This document shows, in pieces, positions 34,987-44,923 of a stretch of 64,000 nucleotides of DNA. Source of the stretch: Pseudomonas hygromyciniae (GTDB taxonomy: Bacteria; Pseudomonadota; Gammaproteobacteria; Pseudomonadales; Pseudomonadaceae); assembly GCF_016925675.1 (NCBI RefSeq), contig NZ_CP070506.1:2416501-2480500 (forward strand). Reading direction: 5' to 3'. A model generated the notes under the pieces. It had not been told where the DNA came from. It searched no databases and saw only the letters and a list, made by a program, of their open reading frames with translations. Within the stretch, counting starts at the first letter, position 1; the number at the start of each line of letters is the position of its first letter. The position numbers were made by a program, and so were the translations under genes.

Positions 34987-37900
34987 CTACGTCCTTTTTG
35001 CGCAAATGGTAGCAAGATAATGAGTGGCTCCCACTTCACTGCGAAGACGCCATTCGTCCGGAATGAAGCAGTAATAGAGTCCGCCAGAATCCGCGCTGAC
35101 AAATACGCCCATCCAGATTCCTTGCCTATTACCGGTAGTACCAGAGTACTGCCGATCTATGTCATTGAAGAAGTTGGCAATTGTATTTACGGTTGTTCCC
35201 CCGACTGAATTGACCCAATTGACAGAGGCGGCGCCATACATATAGTACGAGCTATGCAATATTTCATAATTAACTATCGTGCTTTGTACTGTATAGCTGG
35301 CTGTGTTTGCAGCGCTATCCTTCACGGTAATAGTGACCGTCCCAGCCCTCAATCCCGTGACTGTTCCATTACTGGCAACGGCTGCTATTGCTGGGTTGGA
35401 CGATGTGTAGGTATAGGGCGGCAAACCACCCTGGGCTGTGCGCTGCTGTGTAAGCCTAAAGCCCCTATTTGCCCAACGTAATGTTGAAGGGATTTGATAC
35501 AACGTCCCACTAAATGTCATCACATTTGTACCGATGGTCAATGGTGGGTAGCTCACCATCGAATAAGTCGTACTTTGGAAATCAACCGCCTGCGACTTAT
35601 CCGGACTCCCATCAAACGTGACCTTACATGTCACAGTTATCTGACGACCCGTAGCTAGTTGGTTCAACCAACTACGCAACACAGCCTTATTCACCAACCC
35701 ATTCGCCGCTTCCGTTGCACTGATCTCCACCCCCTTAAGTGCTTCCAGATCAGCCACACCCGCACTGCTGCAAGTCAACCACACCCGCTGCTTGGCCGCG
35801 CTCAAGCGCCACTTGGCGACAGAGGCGGTGGCATTGCCGCTAAAGGTGTTGAGGTCCAGCGTGCCACCGTTGGCAATGTTGTTGATCAACGGCCGTGGCA
35901 AGTTAGCTGGCTGAATGATTTGTACATTGACCTCTTGAGCAAACGAGTCGACCTCCACTCCGTTAATTGTCGCGATATACCGCACCGTCACTTTCTTGCC
36001 CACGCTGGCAGCCATGATCGCCGGGCTGATCAAAAAGTCCACCCGGCCTCCGGCCAGGCCGTCTTTGTCGGCGATATACGGGATATCACCATTGGGCGGT
36101 ATCCACAGCAGTTTGATTCGATGTGTCGAATTCATACCGGGGTAGGCCACAGCCACCGAAGCGTTGTTTTCATAGGTCAGTGGGTCGATGTTGATGACTT
36201 CACCCGACAGGTTGGCAAATTGCGGCCGTGGCAAGGTCGATGGGATTGCTTGAATGCTGTGCACACGCACGCCAAACAGCACCGCCGAGATCTTGTCGGC
36301 GCTTTCCGACAGGCTGACCCAGAAACGAATGATCAGTTGCGAGCCATCTTTGAGACGACGCAGCTTGTCTACCGGGGTGGGCGGGGAAATACCGTTGAGC
36401 ACCCCGGCCGCCGTGACCAGGTTGGCGGTGTAGGTATCTTCGATGTACGGCGTGTTGTCGTTGTAAGTACCCTCGTAGGTCATCCACATCCGTTGGTTGG
36501 GGGCGATAAAGCTCCACTTGGCTATCCGAGTGCGTGCCTCTTCATTCAATTGCGACAACTCCAGCACCATGCTGTCGCCGATGCCGTCGATGCTCGGTGT
36601 GGGCAGCCCGGTCAACGGTTGCAGTTCCAGGTCCACGACTTGCGACTCATAGACGAAGGTGCCGCGGGTAAAGCGGTATTGCACGCTGACCTGGTTGCCG
36701 CCTGGGCGAATGCCCTTGGCCACGATTTCCGGTGGAATAAACACCCGCACTTCATTGGTGCCAGGGTTGCCCTGCACTTGCGCGGTGTAGCTGCCGGTGC
36801 CGTCGCTGGTCAGCCAGTCGACGTCAATCTGATCGGTGGCGAGCATGGGCATAAACTTCACGATGACCCAGGTACCGGCCACGGCCGCCAGCGGATTGAG
36901 CCGATCCGGCAGCAGGGAGGCCCCTTCGATGATCGGCCGTTCCAGTTGCACACCGACGCCGACCGTGAGGTCGAGGACCTCCGAGCGCACTATAAAACCA
37001 GACGGGCCGCCGCGTTGCCGGCTGTAGCTGATGCGCAGGCTGCCATTGAGGTTGATGTCGACCAGGTTGCGATTGAGTGCAAACACCAGCGGCTTTCCAG
37101 CAGTAGCGCTGTTGATGGTGATGGTGCCGCTGGCCGAGCCCCCGACAGCGGAACCGAAGGCCAACCAATGCACCAGGTCGCCGCTTTCGCTGCCGGTATC
37201 CGGCAGGGTCAACAACAGATTCGAGCCGGGTACGTGGGCCGGGTTGATGTTGTTGCCTTGTGCGTATTGCAGTTCAGGGGCGGGCAGAGTGGCCACGCGC
37301 TCGCCCACTTGCGCGCCGACTTCCAGTGACTTGCGTATGGCCAGGGCCTGGCCGCCGAAGATGTGCACCGCACCGTCATTCACTAGGTAATAGAAGTAAG
37401 CGGTTTTACCTTTGAACGGTTGTAGCACTTGCGAGGTGATGTGGTAACTGCCGCCCTGGGGGCCTGCCAGTTGCGACTCGGTATAGACTTCGTTGCCACC
37501 GCCTGGCTCACGGGTTTCGATCACTAGGGTTTCCAGCCAGTCCGGGTCGTGAGGTTCGTAGAAGGGGATGTGGACATCAATGTCGTTGTTCGGGTCAATC
37601 AGCCCCAGTTCGATCGGCGTGATGCTCACGCCCGGCATGCTCACTGGCGTACCAACCACGGTGACGGTGACGCTGCCCGATTGCTCGAGGAAGCCGCCTG
37701 TGGAGGTATGGATCTGGAACGACGCGCGCAAGGAGCCACCGACGATTTGCTCAATGATCTCGCGGGAGATGGGCACCACGGTCACGTACTGGTTGGTCGC
37801 GGGCACTGACGCCAGGGTAAATGTTTTGGGTGAACCGTCGATAAGTGTGGCGTAGAGCGTGACGGTAACCTTGTGGGGATTAATAGGGGCGGGGGTGTCC

Positions 37901-38862
37901 CGGCCGGTGTAACACGACAGGGCGAATTTTTTATCGCTTTGAGTATCGAAGTCCACCTGGCTGGACTCTACGCCGTCGATCAGGAAGAACGGCGCAGGGC
38001 TTAGCGAAGGATCCAGTTCGCTCTGCAGGAAGTAGGGCTTGGAGTACTGGTATTTTTCCCCGGAGAAATTTTCTGCCACATCCTGTACGCGAAAGCGCAA
38101 GGTCAACTTACCCTGGAGGCCGCCCTGATCGATGATGGCCTTGCTGATCCAGATGCGGATCGGTGTGAGTCCCGCGGCCTCTTCAGGGCTGAGGATATGG
38201 ATAACAATGACGCCATCCCAGGAGCATTCGATCTTGTCGTTCTTGCGCATGTTCGGATAGGGCTCGATCAAGGCCCACACCCCGGCTGCTGCATTGTCTT
38301 GGTTGATCAGTGAGTTTTCTGGAAAGCCTTCGATCGACATCACCAAGCGGGTATGCCACTCCAGGCCTGGGTCCTGATCGATACCACCAGGACGGTCTGT
38401 CTTGACCAGAACGGTTTGCAGGGGCGAGGTGCTTTCCTGAAAACTGCCGATGCGCATGACCCGACCGTAGAGGGTCACTTCCCCTCTGGGCATGTGTTCT
38501 TCATTCACGATCAAGTTATAGCGGGGCTCGTCCTCGGTTGCAGTGTCGCTGGCTGCGGCGCTGACCAAGTTATTGATGTAAATGGCGTAGTAGTCGCCTG
38601 AGCTCCAGTTGAACCATTTTTCAAATACCCAGCGCGAGTAAGGCATCACCTGGCGAATACCCAGGGCGTAGACGGCGTTTTCCGGGTACAAGGCGGTGCC
38701 CAGCGGCACGGCGGGGTATTCAGAGTACGGTGGGTCAAGGTCTTCGAATCGGGTGGGCGGTTCTTCAGGGGTGTTATAGAGGATCAGCTCTTGTGAGGGC
38801 GACGACAGCGGCACGTCCTCAGCAGAGGCTTCGTTGGAAGGATCTATCGGTAAATGGGACAT
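34987..38862 (-). CDS. Large Ig-like/BIG2 domain protein
   Basis: A 1291-aa protein built mainly of beta-sandwich repeats of about 100-130 residues. Recurrent segments include GLPTPSIDGIGDSMVLELSQ, LPRPQFANLSGEVINIDPLT and LPRPLINNIANGGTLDLNTF, each followed by an AxWxF-type strand. A bacterial Ig-like BIG2 unit lies near residues 1130-1190 (SNPAIAAVASNGTVTGLRAG, TVTITVKD), and a distinct C-terminal tip of about 95 residues contains Trp/Tyr-rich sequence. ATG at 38862 (AGGAG upstream) gives an N-terminus with no Sec signal peptide, odd for an Ig-repeat surface protein, so export would need another route. The last 700 bp are visibly A+T richer than the rest. An adhesin or delivery-type protein is inferred. 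Confidence 0.7.
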   Translation of the reverse strand: MSHLPIDPSNEASAEDVPLSSPSQELILYNTPEEPPTRFEDLDPPYSEYPAVPLGTALYPENAVYALGIRQVMPYSRWVFEKWFNWSSGDYYAIYINNLVSAAASDTATEDEPRYNLIVNEEHMPRGEVTLYGRVMRIGSFQESTSPLQTVLVKTDRPGGIDQDPGLEWHTRLVMSIEGFPENSLINQDNAAAGVWALIEPYPNMRKNDKIECSWDGVIVIHILSPEEAAGLTPIRIWISKAIIDQGGLQGKLTLRFRVQDVAENFSGEKYQYSKPYFLQSELDPSLSPAPFFLIDGVESSQVDFDTQSDKKFALSCYTGRDTPAPINPHKVTVTLYATLIDGSPKTFTLASVPATNQYVTVVPISREIIEQIVGGSLRASFQIHTSTGGFLEQSGSVTVTVVGTPVSMPGVSITPIELGLIDPNNDIDVHIPFYEPHDPDWLETLVIETREPGGGNEVYTESQLAGPQGGSYHITSQVLQPFKGKTAYFYYLVNDGAVHIFGGQALAIRKSLEVGAQVGERVATLPAPELQYAQGNNINPAHVPGSNLLLTLPDTGSESGDLVHWLAFGSAVGGSASGTITINSATAGKPLVFALNRNLVDINLNGSLRISYSRQRGGPSGFIVRSEVLDLTVGVGVQLERPIIEGASLLPDRLNPLAAVAGTWVIVKFMPMLATDQIDVDWLTSDGTGSYTAQVQGNPGTNEVRVFIPPEIVAKGIRPGGNQVSVQYRFTRGTFVYESQVVDLELQPLTGLPTPSIDGIGDSMVLELSQLNEEARTRIAKWSFIAPNQRMWMTYEGTYNDNTPYIEDTYTANLVTAAGVLNGISPPTPVDKLRRLKDGSQLIIRFWVSLSESADKISAVLFGVRVHSIQAIPSTLPRPQFANLSGEVINIDPLTYENNASVAVAYPGMNSTHRIKLLWIPPNGDIPYIADKDGLAGGRVDFLISPAIMAASVGKKVTVRYIATINGVEVDSFAQEVNVQIIQPANLPRPLINNIANGGTLDLNTFSGNATASVAKWRLSAAKQRVWLTCSSAGVADLEALKGVEISATEAANGLVNKAVLRSWLNQLATGRQITVTCKVTFDGSPDKSQAVDFQSTTYSMVSYPPLTIGTNVMTFSGTLYQIPSTLRWANRGFRLTQQRTAQGGLPPYTYTSSNPAIAAVASNGTVTGLRAGTVTITVKDSAANTASYTVQSTIVNYEILHSSYYMYGAASVNWVNSVGGTTVNTIANFFNDIDRQYSGTTGNRQGIWMGVFVSADSGGLYYCFIPDEWRLRSEVGATHYLATICAKRT

Positions 38863-38991
38863 TGAAGACACTCCTTGCGGGAAGAAGCGCGCAGTTATCG
38901 CGGCGCGCATGGGCAAGGAAAATCAAACACCCGCAGGGGCGGCGCGCCTAGCTGTCAGAATTGACAGTGCCGACGAGTGGTTGTACCGAGT

Positions 38992-39009
38992 GGGCTTGTA
39001 GGCAAGCCC
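38992..39009. repeat. Short REP-core palindrome
   Basis: GGGCTTG (38992-38998) and CAAGCCC (39003-39009) around TAGG form a REP core without full arms, in the 180-bp gap between batD and the Ig-like gene. It may serve as a weak terminator hairpin after batD. Confidence 0.5.
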
Positions 39010-39042
39010 GTTGCCACAGGGTGTCCGTGGGTTGGGTCGCGG

Positions 39043-40683
39043 TTACTTCGGATACAACGGCGGCAAGCTGGTGCTGTCTGTCACTGGCGCCAGTTCGCGT
39101 TCGGCCATCGGGATGGCTTTGATCGCGCGCCACAGGTCTTCGCCCTGCCAGTATTGGCCGCTCTCGCTGTAGAGCGCGCCATTGAGCCCGTCCAGGGCAT
39201 CCGACAGCGGTACGAACCGCGCCGCCATGTCGGCCAGGGTTTCCGGTTGCTGGCGGGCCCAGGCATCCAGGGCTTGGCGCGTGGCCTGGGGGTCGTTGGC
39301 CTGGCTGGCGCGCTTGAGGTCGTCGAGCAAGGTGCGGGGGCTGGGCCCGGTCTGGGCCGCGCGCAGGATCGCCGGCCGTGAGCGGGCCCGCCACCATAGG
39401 CCGAAGCCCAGCAGGGTGGTGCAGGCCAGCAGCAGGCTGGTGAGCTGCCAGATCCACAGGCGGCCATCGTCCGGTGCGGTGATCACGGTGGGGGTGGCTG
39501 GGGTGTCGACCACCAGGCTCGGGTTGACCGCCACCTCAAGCGTGCGGGCCGGCAGGCTGGTACGTTCCAGGTGGTCCTCGTGGGTGTTCCACCACACCAC
39601 TTCCACGGCGGGCAATTCCAGGGCGCCGGCGCGGTTGGGCACCAGGGCTTCGCGGTCTTCGCGGCTGCCGATCACCCCGCGTTCGCTGTTCTGGTTGCTC
39701 AGCACCGGCTGGTCGGGATAACGCCGCAGGCCGGCGATTTCGGTGCTGGGCAGCGCGGGCAACTGGGCGCTGGCCAGGCCTTCGGCCTTGAGGGTGAGGA
39801 TGCGGGTCAGGGAGTCGCCGACCTGTACGTTCGCAGGTTCCGGGTTCCAGCTTTCGCCCAGGCTCAGGCTGCGGGCCGGTAGCCAGGGGGCGTCGGCTGG
39901 GTACAGGGCCGGTTTGGGTTTGACCGTCAGCGGGATCTCGGTGGAGTTCACATGCAGCAGCTTGCCAGGCTTGGAGGCCTGGGGTGCAGTGTCCTGGGCG
40001 CCGCGTGGTTCGACCATGGTGGCGCTGAATATCTGCGCGGGGATCAGCAATTGCCCGCTGTGTTGCGGGTAGATCCCGTAGCGCATTTCGATCACGCCAT
40101 GGCGCACGCCGTTGATGACCTTCTCATAGGTGCGTGAATCGCCCACTTGCTCGACCCGCGCATCGGGCAACTGCAAAGGCGCCAGGCTGCTGTCGTCATA
40201 CAGCGCCACCGAATGGTAGATACGCACGGTCAACAGGGCCTGGGCCTGCACGTAGACCGTGTCCTGGTCGAGGCTGGCTTCGATGAACACCGGTTGCAAC
40301 TGGTTGTCGCTGTCCTGGCCCAGGGTTTGGTCCACTTGCAGGCTGATTGCCTGGGTCTTGAGTTCGCCCAGTTGCAGCGGTGGGATCACCACGGTGCCGG
40401 TGGCCTTGGGCTGCAAGGTGATGATCCAGCGTGTGGTGGCGTGGTTGCTGCCGTCGAGGGTGGTGAGCTGGTTGATCTGGCGGGTGCCGCGCACGTCGAA
40501 CAGCGGGTCCAGGGGCGACAGGTCCGGCTTGCCGAATTGGGTGACGTCGTTGGACTCGATCGTCAGCTCCACCGTTTCCCCGGAATTGACGCGGCTGCGG
40601 TCGATACTGGCGGCCAGATCGGCCGCCTGGGCGTGACCGGCCCACAGCGCTAGCAATAAGACAAATGGGGTGCAGCGGCTCAT
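39043..40683 (-). CDS. batD: BatD family protein (aerotolerance operon)
   Basis: A 546-aa protein with a signal peptide (FVLLLALWAGHAQA), repeated beta-rich oxygen-tolerance (BatD) domains beginning DLAASIDRSRVNSGETVELT, a C-terminal membrane span WIWQLTSLLLACTTLLGFGL near residue 435, and a cytoplasmic tail. The start at 40683 overlaps the stop of the VWA-TPR gene (ATGA), which rules out the longer upstream reading. It is the last gene of the moxR-DUF58-DUF4381-batA-batBC-batD operon. These systems are linked to envelope or oxidative stress, with the VWA proteins acting in the periplasm under control of the MoxR ATPase. The exact role is unsettled. Confidence 0.85.
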   Translation of the reverse strand: MSRCTPFVLLLALWAGHAQAADLAASIDRSRVNSGETVELTIESNDVTQFGKPDLSPLDPLFDVRGTRQINQLTTLDGSNHATTRWIITLQPKATGTVVIPPLQLGELKTQAISLQVDQTLGQDSDNQLQPVFIEASLDQDTVYVQAQALLTVRIYHSVALYDDSSLAPLQLPDARVEQVGDSRTYEKVINGVRHGVIEMRYGIYPQHSGQLLIPAQIFSATMVEPRGAQDTAPQASKPGKLLHVNSTEIPLTVKPKPALYPADAPWLPARSLSLGESWNPEPANVQVGDSLTRILTLKAEGLASAQLPALPSTEIAGLRRYPDQPVLSNQNSERGVIGSREDREALVPNRAGALELPAVEVVWWNTHEDHLERTSLPARTLEVAVNPSLVVDTPATPTVITAPDDGRLWIWQLTSLLLACTTLLGFGLWWRARSRPAILRAAQTGPSPRTLLDDLKRASQANDPQATRQALDAWARQQPETLADMAARFVPLSDALDGLNGALYSESGQYWQGEDLWRAIKAIPMAERELAPVTDSTSLPPLYPK

Positions 40684-42416
40684 CGAGTCTTGTCCTGATG
40701 TTGTTGCTGTTCGTACCAGAATTTGCGTCGCAACAACTCGCCGGGGTTGTCCGGGATCTGTCGCAGCCATTGTTCCAGGGCCTGGCGGTGTTCGTCGCCG
40801 AGGCTGGCGTCTGTTGGGCGCAGGGGGGGCGTGGTGGTCTGTTCGTCGCCCAGTTCGCTGCCGGGTACTTCGTTGTTGCCCGCAGGCGGCGGGGGGCCGG
40901 CCTGTTTTTCGCCAGTGCCAGCCTGGCCTGCGCCCTGGGGCGATTGCTCGCCGCCGCTGGTGTGCTGGCCGTCATCGCCTGGTTGCGCAGTTTGGCCGGG
41001 TTGGGCGGATTCGTCATCCTCGTTTTTTTCGGGGGCTGGAGGCTCGGGTTCCGGTTCTTCCAGCAACAGGCTTTCGACAAGGGCTTTGTTTTTCAGGGCC
41101 GGCTGCAAGTCTGGCTGGGCCTCCAGGGCCTGTTCATACGCGTCTATCGCCGCTTCCAGCTCGCCAGCGCGGGCCAGGGCATTGCCACGATTGTAGTGGG
41201 AGTAGGCATCACTGCCCTCGGCAAAGCACCGGGCGGCCTCGGCGTAGTTGCCCGCTTCATACAGAGCCACGCCTTGCCATTGCGGGTTTTCAAAGTGTTC
41301 GGCGGCTTCGGCCGGGCGTTTGTGCTTGAGCAGGTATTGACCCTGTTGGTCGGGGCGTAGCCACAGGTCATCAAAGCTGAACGCGTAGCTGGGTTGCGGT
41401 GCGGCCAGGAGCAGCAGCGGCAGGCAGAACAGCCAGCCACGGCGCCCGGCGCAGGCGGCAAGCAGCAGCAAGGGCAGCAATAGCCAGTAGCCCTGGTCGG
41501 CCCAGGTGTCCAGTTGCAGGCGTTGGCCGTCGTCGCGCAGGTTTTGCGGGCCGTCCAGCAGGCCGAGGCTGCGCAGGTCCTTGTCGTCCAGGCGCGCCTG
41601 GCGATAGCGGCCGCCCATTTCACTGGCGAAGGCCTTGAGCGTCGGGCTGTCCAGGCGTGGGATCAGGATCGCGCCTTGCTCATCCTTGAGGAACTCGCCG
41701 CTTTCCTGGGTCACCGGCGTGCCTTCACGGCTGCCAATGCCGAGGATCGACAGGCTCGGCGCCTGGCCTTGCAGCAGCAGGCGAATGCCCTGGCGCTCTT
41801 GCTTGGACAACGACGAGCCAATCAACAGCAAACGGCCCTGGCCGAGGCCGCCGTGCTTGAGCAGGTCCAGGGCTTTTTCCACCGCCAGATCGGCGCGATG
41901 GCCGGCCTCGGGCATGATCGAGGGGCGCAGGGCATCCAGCAGGTTGCGGCTGGTGGCCAGGTCGTCCGAAAGCGGCACCAGTGTGTGAGCGCTGCCGGCA
42001 TACACGACGATGGCGGTCTGCGCATCGCTGCGCGCCTGCAGCAGATCCACCAGCTTGCGCCGCGCCTGCTCCAGGCGGTTGGGCGGACTGTCGGTGGCGA
42101 GCATCTCGGGGGTCAGTTCCAGCAGTACCACCAGCGGGTCGGCGGGTTTCTGGCTGATCTGCTCCACCCGTTGCCAGCCGGGGCCAAGCAAAGCCAGGAC
42201 CGCCAGCAACCAGGCCAGGCCCAGCAACAACCACGGCGACTTGCTTTCCCGACCATTGCCGCCACTGAGCAGGGCCGCATGGAAGGCCGGTGGCAGGATC
42301 ATCTGCCAGCGCCCGGCGCGCTTTTGCCGATGCCACAGTTGCCATAGCAACCAGCCGAGTACGGGCAGCAGCAACAGCCACCAGGGACGAAACCAGTGCG
42401 GCCATAAAGCGATCAT
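40680..42416 (-). CDS. BatB-BatC fusion: VWA domain plus TPR protein
   Basis: A 578-aa protein joining a BatB-type half and a BatC-type half. Two N-terminal membrane spans (WWLLLLPVLGWLLWQLW and WLLLGLAWLLAVLALLG) precede a VWA domain at about 85-300, then a membrane span near 315-345. A TPR region follows (YEAGNYAEAARCFAEG, HYNRGNALARAGELEAAIDA) and a long acidic Pro/Gln/Gly-rich tail. The VWA metal-site motif, normally DxSxS, reads VLLELTPEM here, so the MIDAS is degenerate. ATG at 42416 overlaps the BatA stop by four bases; a longer frame to 42458 would run into batA. Confidence 0.85.
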   Translation of the reverse strand: MIALWPHWFRPWWLLLLPVLGWLLWQLWHRQKRAGRWQMILPPAFHAALLSGGNGRESKSPWLLLGLAWLLAVLALLGPGWQRVEQISQKPADPLVVLLELTPEMLATDSPPNRLEQARRKLVDLLQARSDAQTAIVVYAGSAHTLVPLSDDLATSRNLLDALRPSIMPEAGHRADLAVEKALDLLKHGGLGQGRLLLIGSSLSKQERQGIRLLLQGQAPSLSILGIGSREGTPVTQESGEFLKDEQGAILIPRLDSPTLKAFASEMGGRYRQARLDDKDLRSLGLLDGPQNLRDDGQRLQLDTWADQGYWLLLPLLLLAACAGRRGWLFCLPLLLLAAPQPSYAFSFDDLWLRPDQQGQYLLKHKRPAEAAEHFENPQWQGVALYEAGNYAEAARCFAEGSDAYSHYNRGNALARAGELEAAIDAYEQALEAQPDLQPALKNKALVESLLLEEPEPEPPAPEKNEDDESAQPGQTAQPGDDGQHTSGGEQSPQGAGQAGTGEKQAGPPPPAGNNEVPGSELGDEQTTTPPLRPTDASLGDEHRQALEQWLRQIPDNPGELLRRKFWYEQQQHQDKTR

Positions 42417-43501
42417 CGACGCCTCCGCAAACGCAGGCGTTGAAGGCGTTGGCGCCATTGTGGGTGCTGCTGCAGGAAATGGCCTTTGGTCGAGAGTTTA
42501 TTGAGCAGGCGTTGCAGGGCGTTGCTCGGCCAGCGTTCCTGGATCACCAACAACAGGCTCAGAAACAGCGCCAGGGCCAGCGGGCCACTGTACAGCGCCT
42601 GGGTCGGGCGGGCCTGGGTCGGTTGTTGCGCCACGGGTTCCAACTGGTCGAGGGTTTCCTTGATCGCTTGCAGCTCAGCACCGTCATGGGCGCGGAAATA
42701 CTGCCCGCCGGTAGCTTGGGCGATGGCCTTGAGCGCCGGTTCGTCGAGGTCCAGGCTTGGATTGAGGCCGAGCATGCCCAAGGTTCCGGTCTGCTCAGGG
42801 TTGGCGCCGATGCCTATGGGGTAGATCTTCACGCCTTCTTCGGCAGCCAGGCGCGCGGCGGTCAATGGATCGATTTCCCCGCCATTGTTGGCGCCGTCGG
42901 TGACCAGGATCAGCACCCGGCTTTGCGCCGGGCGTTGGCGCAGGCGTTTGAGAGCCAGGCCGATGGCGTCGCCAATCGCCGTGTTTTTACCGGCAATGCC
43001 GATACGCGCTTCATCCAGCCAGGTGCGCACAGTACGCCGATCGAAGGTCAGCGGTGCCTGCAGGTAGGCCTGGCTGCCAAACAGGATCAGACCGACGCGA
43101 TCACCCTCGCGGCTCTCCAGAAAGTCCCCCAGCAGGTGCTTGACCAGGCTCAGGCGGCTGACGTCTTCGTCCTGCCATTGCATATCGGGAAAATCCATGG
43201 AACCCGACACGTCCACCGCCACCAGCAGGTCGCGGCCACTGGCGGCGATCGGTAGCGGCTCGCCGAGCCATTCCGGGCGGGCGGCGGCGGTCAGCAGCAA
43301 CAGCCACAGCACCACGAACGGCGCTTGTTGGCGCCAACCCGGCAGGTTGATGCGCGCGCGGCGCCGGGCCAGCCCTTCGAGGTCGCCGAGGAAACTGACC
43401 TTCAAGGCCGGCTCGCCACTGTCGGCTACCGGCAGGATCAGGCGCATCACCCATGGCAGGGGCAACAGGGCAAAGATCCACGGCCAGGCGAACTCAAACA
43501 T
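42413..43501 (-). CDS. BatA-type VWA domain protein
   Basis: A 362-aa membrane-anchored VWA protein. Hydrophobic segments flank residues 5-25 and 55-75 and another lies near 310-330. The VWA domain keeps an intact MIDAS, VAVDVSGSMDFPD, with the downstream Thr in GKNTAIGDAIGLALKRL and the Asp in LVTDGANNGGEIDP. It therefore can bind a divalent metal and a partner, unlike the degenerate VWA of the next gene. The start overlaps the DUF4381 gene by eight bases and its stop overlaps batBC, so translation is coupled through the operon. Confidence 0.88.
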   Translation of the reverse strand: MFEFAWPWIFALLPLPWVMRLILPVADSGEPALKVSFLGDLEGLARRRARINLPGWRQQAPFVVLWLLLLTAAARPEWLGEPLPIAASGRDLLVAVDVSGSMDFPDMQWQDEDVSRLSLVKHLLGDFLESREGDRVGLILFGSQAYLQAPLTFDRRTVRTWLDEARIGIAGKNTAIGDAIGLALKRLRQRPAQSRVLILVTDGANNGGEIDPLTAARLAAEEGVKIYPIGIGANPEQTGTLGMLGLNPSLDLDEPALKAIAQATGGQYFRAHDGAELQAIKETLDQLEPVAQQPTQARPTQALYSGPLALALFLSLLLVIQERWPSNALQRLLNKLSTKGHFLQQHPQWRQRLQRLRLRRRR

Positions 43502-43989
43502 GTTTGCGAATCCACGTGTCGACGGCTTGCGTGAGGCCGGCGATGGCTTTGTCGTCGAGTTTGCATTCGGGCTTGTAGGCGCCTTCTACCAGGACCATCC
43601 AGCGCGTCAAGCCGGCCGCCGGGCAGCGGTTGTCGAGAAACGCCAGCCATTTGCGTCCATTGAGGGTGTGGCTCTGGCTGTAGGGGGTAGTCGTTGCGGC
43701 ATAGGCGCTTGAGCAGGCCATTGAGCTGCTGCAGCCAGGCGCCGGCCGGCGCACCATCGTAGGGTTTGGGCATCAGCGCCAGTTCCGCGAGGGCGGCGAT
43801 GCGCAGTGGGTCCAGGGGTTGTTCGGCCCGGGCCAGCGGGCGTTTGCCCGGCAGGAAGCGGCGCAGCCACCACAAACCCCAACCCGCCAGGGGGATCAAG
43901 CCCAGCAACAGCCACCAGCCCGGTGCCGGAGGCCAGAACCCGATGGCCGGCGGGGCGATCAGCGGCTGCAGTTGGTCCAGGCTGCTCAT
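43494..43989 (-). pseudogene. DUF4381 protein of the Bat operon, frameshifted
   Basis: The reading frame starts at 43989 with IAPPAIGFWPPAPGWWLLLG (membrane span), LPGKRPLARAE and LQQLNGLLKRLCRNDYP, as in DUF4381 proteins between DUF58 and batA. A G5 run (43683-43687 on the + strand) has one base too many. Without it the protein continues YSQSHTLNGRKWLAFLDN to WIRKHV and stops at 43494-43496 (164 aa), eight bases inside batA. As read, the frame goes on into batA in a wrong phase. Because neighbouring genes are intact and coupled, a sequence error is a serious alternative to real loss. Confidence 0.85.
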
Positions 43990-44918
43990 GGCTTTTTCAC
44001 CGGGCGTTGTGGGTTGAGGTACTCGCGCAGTTGCTCGACCATTTCACTCTGGGTGCTCAAGGGCATCAGCAAGACCCGTAGCTTCTGCGCGAGCAATTCC
44101 CAACGGGCGATACGTGCTTCGGCCTGGGCCTTGTAGGCCTGGCGCAATTCGAAGTTCAAGGTGTCGATTTCCAGTTGCGCGCCACGTTCGGCAAAGCGCA
44201 GCAGGCCGGCGGCGGGTAGGGCGTGGTCCAACGGGTCCGAGACTGGCAGCAGCAATAGGTCGCAATGGCGCGACAACAGGCTCAGTTGTTGTTCGGCGCC
44301 TTCGGTCAGGGCGCGTTCATCGCAGATCACGATCACCAGGCTGCCGGGCCGCAGCACTTCGCGGCCACGGCGCAGGGCCATGCCCAGGGCGTCGGCCTCA
44401 GGGCGGCTCTCGGTGTCGAGGCTCTGGTTGACCCGCACCAGGCGGTTGAGCAGTTGCAGCAGGCTTTGTTTGCTGCGTCGTGGCTTGATTTCATAGTGCT
44501 CGTTATCGCCGAACACCAGGCCGCCGACCCGGTCGTTGTGCCCCAGCGCGGCCCAGCCGATCAGGCTTGCCGCTTGCGCTGCGAGGACCGACTTGAACAT
44601 CAGCCCGGAGCCGAAGAACAGCCGGCAGCTTTGCTCGACCATGATAAAGATCGGTCGTTCGCGCTCTTCATGGAACAGCTTGGTGTGCGGTTCCTGGGTG
44701 CGCGCCGTGACCCTCCAGTCGATGGTGCGCACGTCGTCGCCGGCCTGGTACACCCGCACCTGATCGAAGTCGACCCCGCGCCCGCGCAATTTGGAATGGT
44801 GCAGGCCGATCAACGGGCTGCGCTGGCTCGGCGTGGAAAACAGTTGCACCTCCCGCACGCGATGACGCATCTCGATCAATTCGCTGAGGGTAATACGGAT
44901 TCCATCGCCGGCGTTCAT
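43986..44918 (-). CDS. DUF58 domain protein
   Basis: A 310-aa protein with the DUF58 core: GRGVDFDQVRVYQAGDDVRT followed by IDWRVTARTQEPHTKLFHEE, then a VWA-like half (MVEQSCRLFFGSG, SLVIVICDERAL). These proteins are encoded next to MoxR ATPases and are assumed to be their cytoplasmic partners. ATG at 44918 is preferred; a TTG three codons upstream (44927) would overlap the moxR stop and cannot be excluded. Its stop overlaps the DUF4381 start (ATGA). Confidence 0.87.
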   Translation of the reverse strand: MNAGDGIRITLSELIEMRHRVREVQLFSTPSQRSPLIGLHHSKLRGRGVDFDQVRVYQAGDDVRTIDWRVTARTQEPHTKLFHEERERPIFIMVEQSCRLFFGSGLMFKSVLAAQAASLIGWAALGHNDRVGGLVFGDNEHYEIKPRRSKQSLLQLLNRLVRVNQSLDTESRPEADALGMALRRGREVLRPGSLVIVICDERALTEGAEQQLSLLSRHCDLLLLPVSDPLDHALPAAGLLRFAERGAQLEIDTLNFELRQAYKAQAEARIARWELLAQKLRVLLMPLSTQSEMVEQLREYLNPQRPVKKP

Positions 44919-44923
44919 GGGGC

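Noticed and set aside
35659..37329. A 556-codon + strand frame opposite the Ig-like gene
   Set aside because: Antisense shadow; the opposite strand has repeated Ig modules and a ribosome site.
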